In this document: piece after piece, positions 38,623 through 46,870 of the stretch
How the letters are laid out: each line of letters begins with the position of its first letter
How positions within the stretch are numbered: position 1 is the first letter of the stretch
NCBI RefSeq assembly: GCF_007971385.1
Contig: NZ_CP042434.1
Location: 4,340,001 to 4,404,000 of the forward strand
Source of the DNA: Arachidicoccus ginsenosidivorans
Lineage (GTDB): Bacteria > Bacteroidota > Bacteroidia > Chitinophagales > Chitinophagaceae
Length of the DNA: 64,000 nucleotides
Reading direction: 5' to 3'
The notes under the pieces: model-generated
Told to the model about the DNA's origin: nothing
Seen by the model: only the letters and a program-made list of their open reading frames with translations
Database searches by the model: none
Made by a program: the position numbers and the translations under genes

Positions 38623-38750
38623 AACTTACCCCTTCGGTTTATCAGGCTTCACAGACTCTTCCAACGAAGACGCCTCCACCTGTTTGGGTTTACCCTCCGA
38701 CTGAGTACCGCAGCCGGATATTATTTTTAAGCCTTCGGCTAATATATTTT
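38600..38750 (-). ncRNA. Candidate omega (reRNA) guide RNA scaffold overlapping the tnpB 3' end
   Basis: By position only: in TnpB elements the guide RNA scaffold spans the end of tnpB and the right end, with the guide taken from DNA just outside. The interval holds several small inverted repeats (AGCC-TTC-GGCT at 38730-38740, and the right-end palindrome). Boundaries and folding are inferred. Confidence 0.4.
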
Positions 38751-39812
38751 AGCAGCATTAATATCCCGATCATGATGTGCTCCACAAGACTGACAGGTCC
38801 ACGACCTGTCAGCCAGGGTCAGATCCTGCTTAATCCAGCCACAGCCAGAGCAGGTCTTACTGGATGGATAGTACCGGTCTATTTCAATATAGACCCGGTC
38901 ATGCCATGCACATTTATACTTCAGTTCTGTACGGATCCTACCTAAGGAAACATCCGCCAGGGATTTTGCCAACTTATGATTTTTGATCAGATTTGCAACA
39001 GCAAGGTCTTCTACACACAGAGTGTCATGGTTCTTGACAATCTCTGTAGTTATTTTGCTGATAAAATCCTTTCTCATACTCTCTATCCGCTCATGAAGCA
39101 ACGCCACCTTTTTTCTTTGGCGTTGCCTGGAATTACTTCCTTTTTGCTTCTTTGCAAGCTGTCTTTGTTCATAGGCAAGCTTTTTCTCAAGTGATTTAAA
39201 TGCTTTAATATTTTTGTATATGGTCCCATCTGATAAGATAACCGCCTCTTTGATGCCCAAATCAATTCCAGCCTGTTTACCGGTCTTCTCAAATGTTTTT
39301 TTTGTACCTGCTACAGTAAGAGATACATAATATTTATCCGTAGGTGTTTTGGAAATGTGCATGTACAGGATTTTTCCTTCTATCTCCCGGCTCACATGCA
39401 CCTTGATCCAACTATCAAGCTTAGGTATCTTTATTTTACCGTCTTTAAATTTAAAGTTTTGGGGTATTTTAAAACATTGCCTGTCATATTTGGATTTAAA
39501 CGTTGGGTGCGCACTGACCTTTTTAAAATAGCGGTTAAATGCACTTTCTAAATCTTTAACTGACATCTGCAGTGATTGAGCAATTACTGCACCCAACCAT
39601 TTGGTTTCCTCCTGCTTTTTCAATACAGGCAGCATAGCGTTCATCTCCTTAAGGTGCAGGCATCTTTTTTCGTTCTTATATACTTTATTATGCCATTCCA
39701 GCATGTAATTATAGACAAAGCGATTGCAGCCAAATACATTGGCCAAAAAGCGCATCTGCTCCTTATTTGGGTAGATGCGAAACTTATAGCCTTTTATGTA
39801 GGGTTTAGTCAT
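38739..39812 (-). CDS. tnpB: TnpB, RNA-guided endonuclease of IS200/IS605 (C-terminus probably cut short by a 1-base frameshift)
   Basis: A 357-residue OrfB/TnpB: the N-terminal helix-turn-helix region YKFRIYPNKEQMRFLANVFG, then the RuvC catalytic residues in AGIDLGIKEAVILSDG (Asp), HDTLCVEDLAVANLIKNH (Glu) and HHDRDINAAKIY (Asp). The zinc ribbon is SSKTCSGCGWIKQD and SWTCQSCGAH. All three RuvC acids and four Cys are present. The protein stops immediately after NAAKIY, where family members usually continue NAAKNIL. One added base in the T4 run 38747-38750 would extend it through NILAEGLKIISGCGTQSEGK to a stop at 38626, so the short end may be a sequence error. Confidence 0.9.
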   Translation of the reverse strand: MTKPYIKGYKFRIYPNKEQMRFLANVFGCNRFVYNYMLEWHNKVYKNEKRCLHLKEMNAMLPVLKKQEETKWLGAVIAQSLQMSVKDLESAFNRYFKKVSAHPTFKSKYDRQCFKIPQNFKFKDGKIKIPKLDSWIKVHVSREIEGKILYMHISKTPTDKYYVSLTVAGTKKTFEKTGKQAGIDLGIKEAVILSDGTIYKNIKAFKSLEKKLAYEQRQLAKKQKGSNSRQRQRKKVALLHERIESMRKDFISKITTEIVKNHDTLCVEDLAVANLIKNHKLAKSLADVSLGRIRTELKYKCAWHDRVYIEIDRYYPSSKTCSGCGWIKQDLTLADRSWTCQSCGAHHDRDINAAKIY

Positions 39813-39834
39813 TGTCTATTCATTCATTTTCTAG

Positions 39835-39851
39835 TAGGCATAAAATGCCTA
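39835..39851. repeat. Left-end hairpin of the IS element
   Basis: TAGGCAT-AAA-ATGCCTA, a 7-bp perfect stem with a 3-nt loop, 23 bp upstream of the tnpB start. Confidence 0.7.
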
Positions 39852-40093
39852 TAACAACACAGTGGTAATCATCTGCTGTATTACCCTGCTGTATCACCTT
39901 ATTGATTATTTAAACTACTTTATTGAGCTTGCTTTTTGGCAAAGCGGCAAAGCTTAATTACTTACTTTAGAAAAGAGCGGCTGTATTATATTAAACCTGT
40001 TAAAACAGTTCTTCTGCTACAAGCGCTACTGATTTCTAATGCAAAGATGAGAAAAATGAAATGAATCACCAAGAAAATTACCAAAAAAATTGG

Positions 40094-40190
40094 TGGAGAA
40101 AATTCCCGTTTTTTAGCATTTCTAAAATGCACTGGTGGCGGGCATTACAGAGGATTATTTTATTTTTGGAGTAAATTCCCATTTTTTCGC
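40094..40190 (+). repeat. Pair of 24-bp direct repeats in a gene-free stretch
   Basis: TGGAGAAAATTCCCGTTTTT at 40094 and TGGAGTAAATTCCCATTTTT at 40167 head two 24-bp copies, 73 bp apart, differing at 4 positions. Apart from these, 39860-40300 is AT-rich and shows no gene. Confidence 0.65.
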
Positions 40191-40308
40191 GAGCTGATTT
40201 TGCGGATTTTTTATTGATAAATGCGCTTTAAAAAGCTGCCTGCCTACAAAATTGGTATTCTTGTATTTCTAAGCGAGTGTTAACATAATGTGGATAATAA
40301 CCAGTAGT

Positions 40309-40341
40309 GTAAAGCACTCCATTTTCAATGGAGTGCTTTAC
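40309..40341. repeat. Perfect 15-bp inverted repeat at the broken 5' edge of the integrase remnant
   Basis: GTAAAGCACTCCATT (40309-40323) and AATGGAGTGCTTTAC (40327-40341) around TTC. The right arm is already part of the integrase coding sequence (encoding ALR of the ALRISE motif), so the left arm is an inverted copy of it. Confidence 0.85.
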
Positions 40342-40788
40342 GTATCAGTGAGGTACCTGCCCTGGAAGTCGGTGACACCTATTTTGAACGCTCCAGGCTT
40401 CATGTACGGGAAAGTAAGCGAAACAAGGATCGGTGCATTCCTACCAGCAAAGGAGTCCTTGGAAAGTTAAAGACACACCTTGCATATTGGAGTCCCCAAA
40501 AATTTGTATTTGAAGCTCTTAAATGTTCTGGTCGTGCTATTCCTATTGCAGGAATCAACCAGGTGCTTAAGGCAGCCGTTAAGGCTGCTGGGATTACTAA
40601 AAATGTGTCTCCGCATACGTTGCCACAGCTATGCCCCCTTACTCGTTGAAAACCATACACCTTTGCCCTCCGTCCAACAATATATGGGACATTCAGACAT
40701 TAAATCAACCATAATTTACCTTCAACTGGTATCCATCCCCGCCCAGAAAGAAGTATCTCCGGTTGATTTAGTCTTCAATCTGCAGTAA
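40330..40788 (+). pseudogene. 3' fragment of a tyrosine recombinase associated with an IS91-type element
   Basis: The frame reads ALRISEVPALEVGDTYFERS, LHVRESKRNKDRCIPTSKGV, LKTHLAYWSPQKFVFEAL, INQVLKAAVKAAGITKNVSP, then HTL. A 2-base loss near 40622-40624 removes the catalytic Arg of the HTLRHSYAT box. The next frame continues HSYAPLLVENHTPLPSVQQY, MGHSDIKSTIIYLQL (with the MGH box, but QL where the Tyr is normally followed by a different residue). The N-terminal half is missing. Loss of the Arg and of the N-terminus makes it inactive. It is directly followed by a transposase fragment. Confidence 0.75.
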
Positions 40789-40790
40789 TA

Positions 40791-41005
40791 ATGGTTCCCA
40801 AATATGAGGTGGCGGATATTCTAAATAAATATTGGTCACAGATACGGCAAAAGAGTCATCTTAATCCCTGGCAGCTAAGAACGCTTAATGCCATCAAAAG
40901 ATGCAGGACGGCATCCTTGGAGGGCATATTGATGGATGTACCAATTGTAAAAACGCAAATACAAATGCAATATGGATAAAAAACAACGCTATTTTTTTGC
41001 CATAA
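40791..41005 (+). pseudogene. N-terminal fragment of an IS91-family transposase
   Basis: The frame from ATG 40791 reads YEVADILNKYWSQIRQKSHL, NPWQLRTLNAIKRCRTASL, the typical IS91 transposase start, then shifts at GG 40919-40920 into GGHIDGCTNCKNANTNAIW, which keeps the first zinc-binding pair (CTNC). It then degenerates to a stop at 41003-41005. The remaining 300 or so residues with the catalytic Tyr are absent. With the recombinase just before it, this is the stump of one IS91-type unit. Confidence 0.75.
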
Positions 41006-41172
41006 TTCATCTATCCAATAGCATTTTTTACCCATTTTAGGCGTAATATTGCGAAGGATTATTAAACTGGCATAAAGCCTGCAACCAGTTCCGTCTAGCA
41101 TTTAATTACCTGATTGTCCTCCACCGCTTCTTGCAACACGCCCCTGCTCACATTAGAACAGCATGTAAGCAT

Positions 41173-41235
41173 AAACCCTGCGTCTTTTTAAAGGGGCCGT
41201 TAAGCCTTCTTTAAAAAGACGCAGGGTTTGTTTTT
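41173..41235 (+). terminator. 20-bp perfect hairpin with T tail
   Basis: AAACCCTGCGTCTTTTTAAA (41173-41192) pairs perfectly with 41210-41229; a T run (GTTTTT) follows on the plus strand. It lies between the IS91 stump and rnpB, and may serve either strand. Confidence 0.85.
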
Positions 41236-41267
41236 AAAATCTAAACTTAAATCTAAATCTAAAAATT

Positions 41268-41677
41268 GCTATATACCTCGTAAGCCGGATTCTGTTTCTA
41301 CACTATCATTTATCTGCCCAAAACATTACTGTTTTGATGTAGCTGCCTACCCCATCAGGTTGTGATGGTTCCCTAAAGAACAAAACATCGAGCGAGCCGC
41401 TCTCTACCCCGACTATATGTGACATTGCAGCGCTTAAGGCTTACCCGAAAACATTATTGCTAATGCTTCCCGTACGCGCTTACCGTACGTTTTCACCCTT
41501 ACCTGCTTTGGCCCCCCAAAAAGAGGACTAGGCGGGCGGTTATTTTCTGTGGTGCTGGCTGTGATCAGTCAACCTGACCCCGGTATTTCACCGGTAAGCT
41601 GCTCTATGCTGTCCGGACTTTCCTCGACCGGTCGTTTTCAATAAGAAAAGCCGGCCGCGATAGCGCGGGTCTATAGC
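41268..41677 (-). ncRNA. rnpB: RNase P RNA (bacterial class A)
   Basis: The minus strand contains the universally conserved GAGGAAAGTCCGGAC segment near the 5' end and ACAGAATCCGGCTTACGAGG at the 3' end. The ends pair as P1 (GCTATAGACC with GGTATATAGC), giving about 410 nt, the normal size. The RNA is the catalytic part of the tRNA 5'-processing enzyme. A TTTTT stretch follows the 3' end. It is transcribed from a clear promoter at 41682-41711. Confidence 0.97.
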
Positions 41678-41681
41678 CTGG

Positions 41682-41711
41682 CAAAGGTAAGACCTTTTGC
41701 TGGGTCGCAAA
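41682..41711 (-). promoter_or_regulatory. rnpB promoter TTTG-N18-TACCTTTG
   Basis: On the minus strand TTTG (41711-41708) is followed after 18 bp by TACCTTTG (41689-41682). The RNA's P1 helix begins at 41677, so the start site is about 5 nt after the final G. This gives an internal calibration for the other promoters in the window. Confidence 0.85.
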
Positions 41712-41786
41712 CAATTATTGCCCTTTTGATTTATTCCAGAAGGTTGGGGACATTTAACTAAAATCGGCTTGGGATTTAGTCGAATT

Positions 41787-42469
41787 TTAAGATTTAGTCG
41801 GATTGTTTTTCAAAAAACGGGCTTTGACAGCTGCCGCTTCACTGTTAGACATAGTAGAGGTCTTTTTTAGCACCTGAATAAAATAGTCAACCTCTGCGGG
41901 CTGAGCGGGGCAGCCCATATTCTGGTTATTGGCCTTGTCTTCCGGATCATCACTGTGAAATTTGGAGTCGGCCAGTAGTTTGCCATCCGGGGAGAAAATG
42001 AGCCAATAGGGAATGCCGGACTGGCCCCCGCCATAATCTTCCAACATTTTCTGTGCGCCAGGATTTTCCAGACTGACATTTGCGCCGTTTTCCATAACGG
42101 TCAAATGCTGGATGACATAGTTTTTATCAAAATAGGCCTTGCAGCTAGGATCCTCAATGCTGGCATCCATCTTTTTACACCAACCGCACCAGGAGGCATG
42201 GAAAATGATCAAAACGTTTTTGTGCTCACTAGCGGCCTTAGCCTTGGCTGCTGTCATAATCTGCTCGGCCGTGGGGGAGCAGTTGTCTTTAGGTTTTTTT
42301 GGATTGGTGGTGGTTGGTTAATGGTCACCGTTTTCACATCCTTAATCGTATATACTTTTACTTGCGCCTTGGCTTTTTGTGTGATGGCCATAAAAGCAAG
42401 TGCCACCAAAGACAGGATGGCTATTTTCAGTAGGGTGTATTGGCCTGATTTTGCCGGTTGTTTTTTCAT
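41787..42469 (-). CDS. Exported thioredoxin-fold protein, split by an apparent 1-base frameshift
   Basis: The N-terminal frame (ATG 42469) gives a signal anchor or peptide, MKKQPAKSGQYTLLKIAILS and LVALAFMAITQKAKA, then VKVYTIKDVKTVTINQPPPI. The frame is lost at the T7 run 42294-42300 (A7 in the coding sense). One extra A joins it to KPKDNCSPTAEQIMTAAKAK, then NVLIIFHASWCGWCKKMDAS with the CxxC active site, YGGGQSGIPYWLIFSPDGKL, and EVDYFIQVLKKTSTMSNSEA. The whole protein is about 227 residues. Known relatives are periplasmic thiol-disulfide proteins of the thioredoxin_7 type. The substrate is unknown. Confidence 0.82.
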
Positions 42470-42691
42470 CTTAGTAAAGTTTTTATTTGTGTTTGTACTT
42501 TTTTCTTATATGATCTTTTTATAGGGTATTAACGCTTGTTCTTTCCTGCTGAATATTTGTTTGTGTACGCAATTTCGATTGATTTTGCCCGTCGCAAGGG
42601 TTTTCAGGTGCCAGTAAAGTTAAGTTTAAAGTTATTGGTAAAATTAAGACTATTTATTTTTATGCTTGCCTACCTTTTTGGGGGCGCTTAC

Positions 42692-43964
42692 TTATACAAA
42701 CTCAAGCACCGTGATTTCTGGCAGTATCCCTACCCTTCCAGGATAGCCCAGAAAACCATAACCTCTGTTGACATATAAGTACTGACTACCTTCTTTATAG
42801 AGTCCGGCCCATTGTTTATAAATATATTGAATCGGGCTCCATTTAAAGTGCGGTAGTTCCACGCCGAACTGCATCCCGTGGGTATGCCCGGCTAAGGTCA
42901 GATCGATCTTGCCGTATTTAGGCCGGATTTCGGCGTCCCAATGACTGGGATCATGGCTCATTAATAATTTAAATGGGATATTTTCTGTTCCCGGATAAGC
43001 CAGGTCCAACCGGCCGTATTTTGGGAAATGACCCTTGGCCCCCAGTTCTCGATGCCTAACAGGGCAAATTTTTCACCGTTTTTCTCAAATATCTTGTGTT
43101 CATTCATCATTAGTCGCCAGCCCATATCTGCATGAACCTTTTTCAGGGCCTCCAGATTAGCTGCCTTTTCCTGAGGGGAGTCCCAATGGGCATAATCCCC
43201 ATAATCGTGGTTGCCTAAGGTGCTATAAACCCCCATGGGGGCCTTTATGCGACTGAAAAGATCCTTATAATTGTCCATTTCAATGGCTTTGTCATTGACC
43301 AGATCTCCGGTAAAAAGAATCATATCTGGCTTTTCATTCAGTACCATATCCACGCCTCTGCTCACGGCCGGTTTGTTGGAAAAACTACCACTATGTATAT
43401 CGCTGAGTTGCACGATTTTAAGGCCCCTGAAGCTATCCGGGAAATTTTTAAACTTTAACCGGAGACGTCTGACCCGGTAGTTGTATTTATTGGTCATCCC
43501 ATACATAAATACGCCCAGAAAGCCACCACCGAAGATCATACCCAGCCACACTAAAAAGGTAGACCGGGGGATTTTATCCTGCAGGTCATTAACGGCGGTA
43601 GATTTAGCCGGTGTCAACCGGCGTACCGTCCAAAAAAGCCCGCGCCTGGTCTCATCAATTAATAAAATAACCAGGGTCAAGAGTTTGGCTACCAGAATCC
43701 TACCAGAATAGTAATCAGGTACCGACGTATATCTTCCTGGACAGCTCCCAGGAAAAACAGACTGATGATGCTAATGATACTGATCCCCCAATGAATGGAG
43801 AAAACCGTCAGCCTTGTTTTGGGACCATAATTTTTGGTTATAAAGCGTAAAACAAAATAAAGATAGGTGTCAACTATGATTATAAGTAAGGCCAGGATGA
43901 TCCTGACATGTAAAAATCTATACATCTGGTTCATTTTAAGGGACATTCCCTGTCGGTCTATCAA
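42692..43964 (-). CDS. Membrane-anchored metallophosphoesterase (YaeI/YkuE-like), with two apparent 1-base frameshifts
   Basis: Three segments join into one protein of about 420 residues. Segment 1 (from 43964; Met codons at 43946 and 43934 are also possible starts) has transmembrane helices (FLHVRIILALLIIIVDTYLY, ISIISIISLFFLGAV). One base added near 43696-43697 gives VGFLVAKLLTLVILLIDE. Segment 2 has another helix, then the calcineurin-like motifs IVQLSDIHSGSF, MILFTGDLVND and STLGNHDYGDYAHW. One base added in the C5 run 43039-43043 gives IENWGAKGHFPKYGRL. Segment 3 has KLLMSHDPSHW and LTLAGHTHGMQFG. All metal ligands (D.H, GD, GNHD, H, GH.H) are present. Known homologues cleave lipid pyrophosphates; the substrate here is not known. 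Confidence 0.85.
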
Positions 43965-44121
43965 ATTTAGGGGCTTCCCGTCAGAAAAACCATCCCTAAA
44001 ATGTTATAATCATTTTTTTGGGCAAATGTTCTGTGAAACATTGTGAAACACTGGGCGAAATCCGGTACAAAAATTATATTTGCTAACCTGAGTCAATAAA
44101 TATCTATTAAAATTCAATCAT

Positions 44122-44802
44122 ATGCAACTCACCTATTACGGCCATGCCAGCTTTTCGCTGGTAATTAATAATAAACATATACTTGTAGATCCCTATATTA
44201 CTGGCAACCCTGCTGCTGCAGGGATTGACCCTGACCATATTCCAGCGGATTTTATTTTGGTGACGCATGGACACGGAGACCATGTAGCTGATTTAATAGC
44301 GATAGCTGGCAGAACGGGCGCAAAGGTCATCGCGAATGCAGAAATTGCTGACTGGTTGGAAACCAAAGGCATAAAAAATGTGCATCCCATAAATCAGGGT
44401 GGTTTTATAGATTTTGAGTTCGGGAAACTCCGCGGGGTAAACGCCATTCATTCATCAGGACTGCCTGATGGCAGCTATGGCGGTAACCCTTTGGGATTTG
44501 TTATAAATACCGCTGAAGGCAATTTGTATATTGCCGGAGATACGGCCCTTACGATGGATATGCAGCTGATTCCTTATTGGTCTATTTTGGATTTTGCTAT
44601 TTTGCCCATTGGCGGAAATTATACCATGGATGCGGCAGACGCTGTAATCGCTTCTGATTTTATTAAATGTGATAAAATCGTTGGCGTACACTATAATACC
44701 TTTGATATCATCAAAATAGATACCCAGGCGGCCCTGGATTTGTTTCAGCAGGCGGGTAAAACCCTGCTGTTACCGGAACCTGGCAAGGCCATAGAGGTTT
44801 AG
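44122..44802 (+). CDS. UPF0173-type metal-dependent hydrolase (metallo-beta-lactamase fold)
   Basis: A 226-residue protein starting MQLTYYGHASFSLVINNKHI. The MBL signature is FILVTHGHGDHVADLIAIAG, with further ligands in NAIHSSGLPDGSYGGNPLGF, LYIAGDTALTMDMQL and VGVHYNTFDIIKIDTQAALD. The full set of His/Asp ligands is present. The family's substrate is unknown. A possible -7 element TATATTTG lies at 44075-44082. It is followed directly by the parS-like region and parA. Confidence 0.9.
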   Translation: MQLTYYGHASFSLVINNKHILVDPYITGNPAAAGIDPDHIPADFILVTHGHGDHVADLIAIAGRTGAKVIANAEIADWLETKGIKNVHPINQGGFIDFEFGKLRGVNAIHSSGLPDGSYGGNPLGFVINTAEGNLYIAGDTALTMDMQLIPYWSILDFAILPIGGNYTMDAADAVIASDFIKCDKIVGVHYNTFDIIKIDTQAALDLFQQAGKTLLLPEPGKAIEV

Positions 44803-44804
44803 CA

Positions 44805-44836
44805 TGTTCCACGCGGCAGATGATTCACGTGGAACG
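44805..44836. promoter_or_regulatory. parS-like centromere site between the hydrolase gene and parA
   Basis: TGATTCACGTGGAACG (44821-44836) matches the conserved bacterial parS pattern TGTTNCACGTGNAACA at all but two fixed positions, including the CACGTG core. A left half-site TGTTCCACG lies at 44805-44813. Together they form the inverted repeat GTTCCACG/CGTGGAAC. It is 93 bp before parA. Family knowledge: Spo0J/ParB binds such sites and spreads from them. Confidence 0.7.
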
Positions 44837-44928
44837 CCTGATTTTACTAAATAAAATCACTAATTAGAATTCTAAAACTCCGACCAGAAATACTATCTTT
44901 GAAGCGGATAAATTTATTTTTATAATAT

Positions 44929-45729
44929 ATGGCAAGAATCATTGGCGTAGCCAATCAAAAAGGCGGTGTCGGTAAGACCACCACCGCTATAAACCTAGCA
45001 GCCAGCTTTGCTGTGCTTGAATTCAAGACATTATTGATTGATGCGGATCCGCAGGCCAATAGTACGACCGGGATCGGCTTTGATCTGCATAATATTACCA
45101 CCAGTCTGTATGACGTAATGGTCAATGAGACACCTGCAAGTGAGGTAATTCTTAAAAGTGACGTTCCCTTTTTAGACTTGATTCCATCACATATTGACCT
45201 AGTGGGTGCGGAAATTGAGATGATCAACTCGCCCAACAGAGAAAATGTGTTAAAAAAGGTACTGGAACCAGTAGCGGATCAATATGATTTTATCATTATA
45301 GATTGTTCTCCTTCCCTGGGACTGATCACTGTCAATTCACTGGTGGCGGCAAATAGTGTCGTGGTACCGGTTCAGTGTGAGTTTTTTGCACTCGAAGGCT
45401 TGGGCAAACTGCTCAATACCATTAAGATCGTACAAAACAGGTTGAATCCTGATCTGGAAATTGAAGGGATTTTGATGACGATGTATGACGGACGGCTAAG
45501 GTTGAGCAATCAGGTCGTCAGTGAGGTGCGCCGCCATTTTGATGAATTGGTATTTGATACCATTATTCACAGAAATACCCGGCTTAGCGAAGCACCTAGT
45601 TTTGGAAAACCTGTCGTTTTATATGATTCTGATTCCAAAGGGGCCGTCAATTACCTGAACCTGGCCAAGGAAGTATTACAGAAAAACAACATGACGAAGA
45701 TCCCGCAAAAGAAAAAAATTATTAAATAG
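44929..45729 (+). CDS. parA: Chromosome-partitioning ATPase ParA (Soj)
   Basis: A deviant Walker-type ATPase that moves ParB-parS complexes. It has 266 residues, chromosomal type without an N-terminal DNA-binding domain. Deviant Walker A is ANQKGGVGKTTTAINLAASF, Walker A' is LLIDADPQANSTTGIGFDLH, Walker B is FIIIDCSPSLGLITVNSLVA. C-terminal EILMTMYD-type segment: EIEGILMTMYDGRLRLSNQV, then FDTIIHRNTRLSEAPSFGKP. A TATCTTTG element lies at 44894-44901, 27 nt upstream. Confidence 0.96.
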   Translation: MARIIGVANQKGGVGKTTTAINLAASFAVLEFKTLLIDADPQANSTTGIGFDLHNITTSLYDVMVNETPASEVILKSDVPFLDLIPSHIDLVGAEIEMINSPNRENVLKKVLEPVADQYDFIIIDCSPSLGLITVNSLVAANSVVVPVQCEFFALEGLGKLLNTIKIVQNRLNPDLEIEGILMTMYDGRLRLSNQVVSEVRRHFDELVFDTIIHRNTRLSEAPSFGKPVVLYDSDSKGAVNYLNLAKEVLQKNNMTKIPQKKKIIK

Positions 45730-45763
45730 TATGGTACTTACATCAGCTGCCAGACAGCCTCAG

Positions 45764-45781
45764 ACCGCCAAGGGCGGTTTT
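45764..45781 (+). terminator. Short GC hairpin with T tail between parA and parB
   Basis: ACCGCC-AAG-GGCGGT followed by TTT: a 6-bp stem (45764-45769, 45773-45778) with the T tract to 45781, 35 bp after the parA stop. It could act as a partial terminator that sets the parA:parB ratio. Confidence 0.45.
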
Positions 45782-45833
45782 GCTGTAAGATAACCCTAAA
45801 CCCTTGAAATCCGGAACATTATAATTTAAAGGC

Positions 45834-46811
45834 ATGGCAACATCAAAAGCGAAGACTGGTCTGAATCTAAATCCTAATGCAAAAGCAAAACCCAAACAAG
45901 GCAAAGAAGCCCTTGGAAAGGGCATTCGTTCTTTGCTGGATAATATTCATGCGGACCTTAAAACAACTTCTGGTAACCTGAATCCAAAAGTGGTGGAAGA
46001 AGCCACTACTTCGCTCAGGATACCGGTAGAGTCCATTGAGGTGAATCCCAGAAATCCCAGAAATGATTTTGATGAAAAAGCCTTGAAAGAATTAGCCGCT
46101 TCCATTACCATTCATGATATTATCCAGCCACTGACGGTGAGCAAGCTAGCTAGTGGTACGTACCGGCTGATAGCCGGTGAAAGGCGTTTTAGGGCGGCGA
46201 AAATCGCTGGTCTGAAAGATGTACCGGTATATATCAGAAATGCGGATGATGGGGAAATCCTGGAACTGGCGCTGTTGGAAAATCTCCAGCGTGAGGACCT
46301 GAATGCCATTGAAATCAGTCTGAGTTATCAAAGAATGATGGATGAACTGGGCTATACTCAGGAACAGGTAGCTGAACGAATGGGTAAGGAAAGAAGTACA
46401 GTGGCCAATTATATCCGGCTGCTCAAACTGCCACCCGATGTCCAGCTGGCGGTCCGTTTTGGCATCATCTCCATGGGGCATGCCAGGGCGCTCATCAGCC
46501 TGGATCTGGTAGATAAGCAGTTATACGCCTTTAAGGAAATTAAGGAAAAGGGGCTCAGTGTAAGACAAACGGAAGCGTTGGTTCGTCAAATGCAAAATGA
46601 AGGCAGTTCGGACGCCAAGCCTAAAGCGGCTACCGCTGCTGCCGGTTTACCGCCCGCCTATAAAAAGATCGAGGATCAATTAGCCTCACATTTTGGGACC
46701 AAGGTCAAACTAGCCCATAGCAAAAAGGGCAACGGCAGTATTTTGATCGAATATTATTCCTTACAGGAGTTAAACAAACTACTGGATACGATGAATGTTC
46801 AGATCGGTTAG
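45834..46811 (+). CDS. parB: Chromosome-partitioning protein ParB (Spo0J)
   Basis: A parS-binding CTPase clamp. It has 325 residues. A basic, low-complexity N-terminus (TGLNLNPNAKAKPKQG, then LGKGIRSLLDNI) is followed by the ParB/Srx domain IPVESIEVNPRNPRNDFDEK and the box YRLIAGERRFRAAKIAGLKD (GERRFRA CTP-binding motif). ALLENLQREDLNAIEISLSY and the helix-turn-helix YTQEQVAERMGKERSTVANY come next, with SMGHARALISL. The C-terminal dimerisation part ends TMNVQIG. It is 104 bp after parA and 59 bp before the DUF5683 gene. Confidence 0.96.
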   Translation: MATSKAKTGLNLNPNAKAKPKQGKEALGKGIRSLLDNIHADLKTTSGNLNPKVVEEATTSLRIPVESIEVNPRNPRNDFDEKALKELAASITIHDIIQPLTVSKLASGTYRLIAGERRFRAAKIAGLKDVPVYIRNADDGEILELALLENLQREDLNAIEISLSYQRMMDELGYTQEQVAERMGKERSTVANYIRLLKLPPDVQLAVRFGIISMGHARALISLDLVDKQLYAFKEIKEKGLSVRQTEALVRQMQNEGSSDAKPKAATAAAGLPPAYKKIEDQLASHFGTKVKLAHSKKGNGSILIEYYSLQELNKLLDTMNVQIG

Positions 46812-46870
46812 TAGTAGGATCAGAAGTTTAGGCAGTTAATTAACTTGGAAGCAGTAATATCATCATACAG

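Larger units (their letters stand above)
38590..39860 (-). mobile_element. Solo-TnpB IS200/IS605-family element (IS1341 type)
   Basis: A tnpB gene flanked by small imperfect palindromes, as expected for IS200/IS605 ends: the right-end hairpin at 38599-38622 and the left-end hairpin at 39835-39851. No tnpA (Y1 transposase) is present, so the element would depend on TnpA in trans. The outer limits are approximate, because this family makes no target duplication. Confidence 0.75.

Noticed and set aside
42536..42778. An 80-codon plus-strand ORF with hydrophobic residues
   Set aside because: It lies in the gap and antisense to the end of the metallophosphoesterase gene, with no supporting start context or family motif.
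44031..44050. Tandem GTGAAACA copies as a full parS site
   Set aside because: Only right half-sites are present, without the CACGTG core. They are noted with the parS finding but not called as a site.
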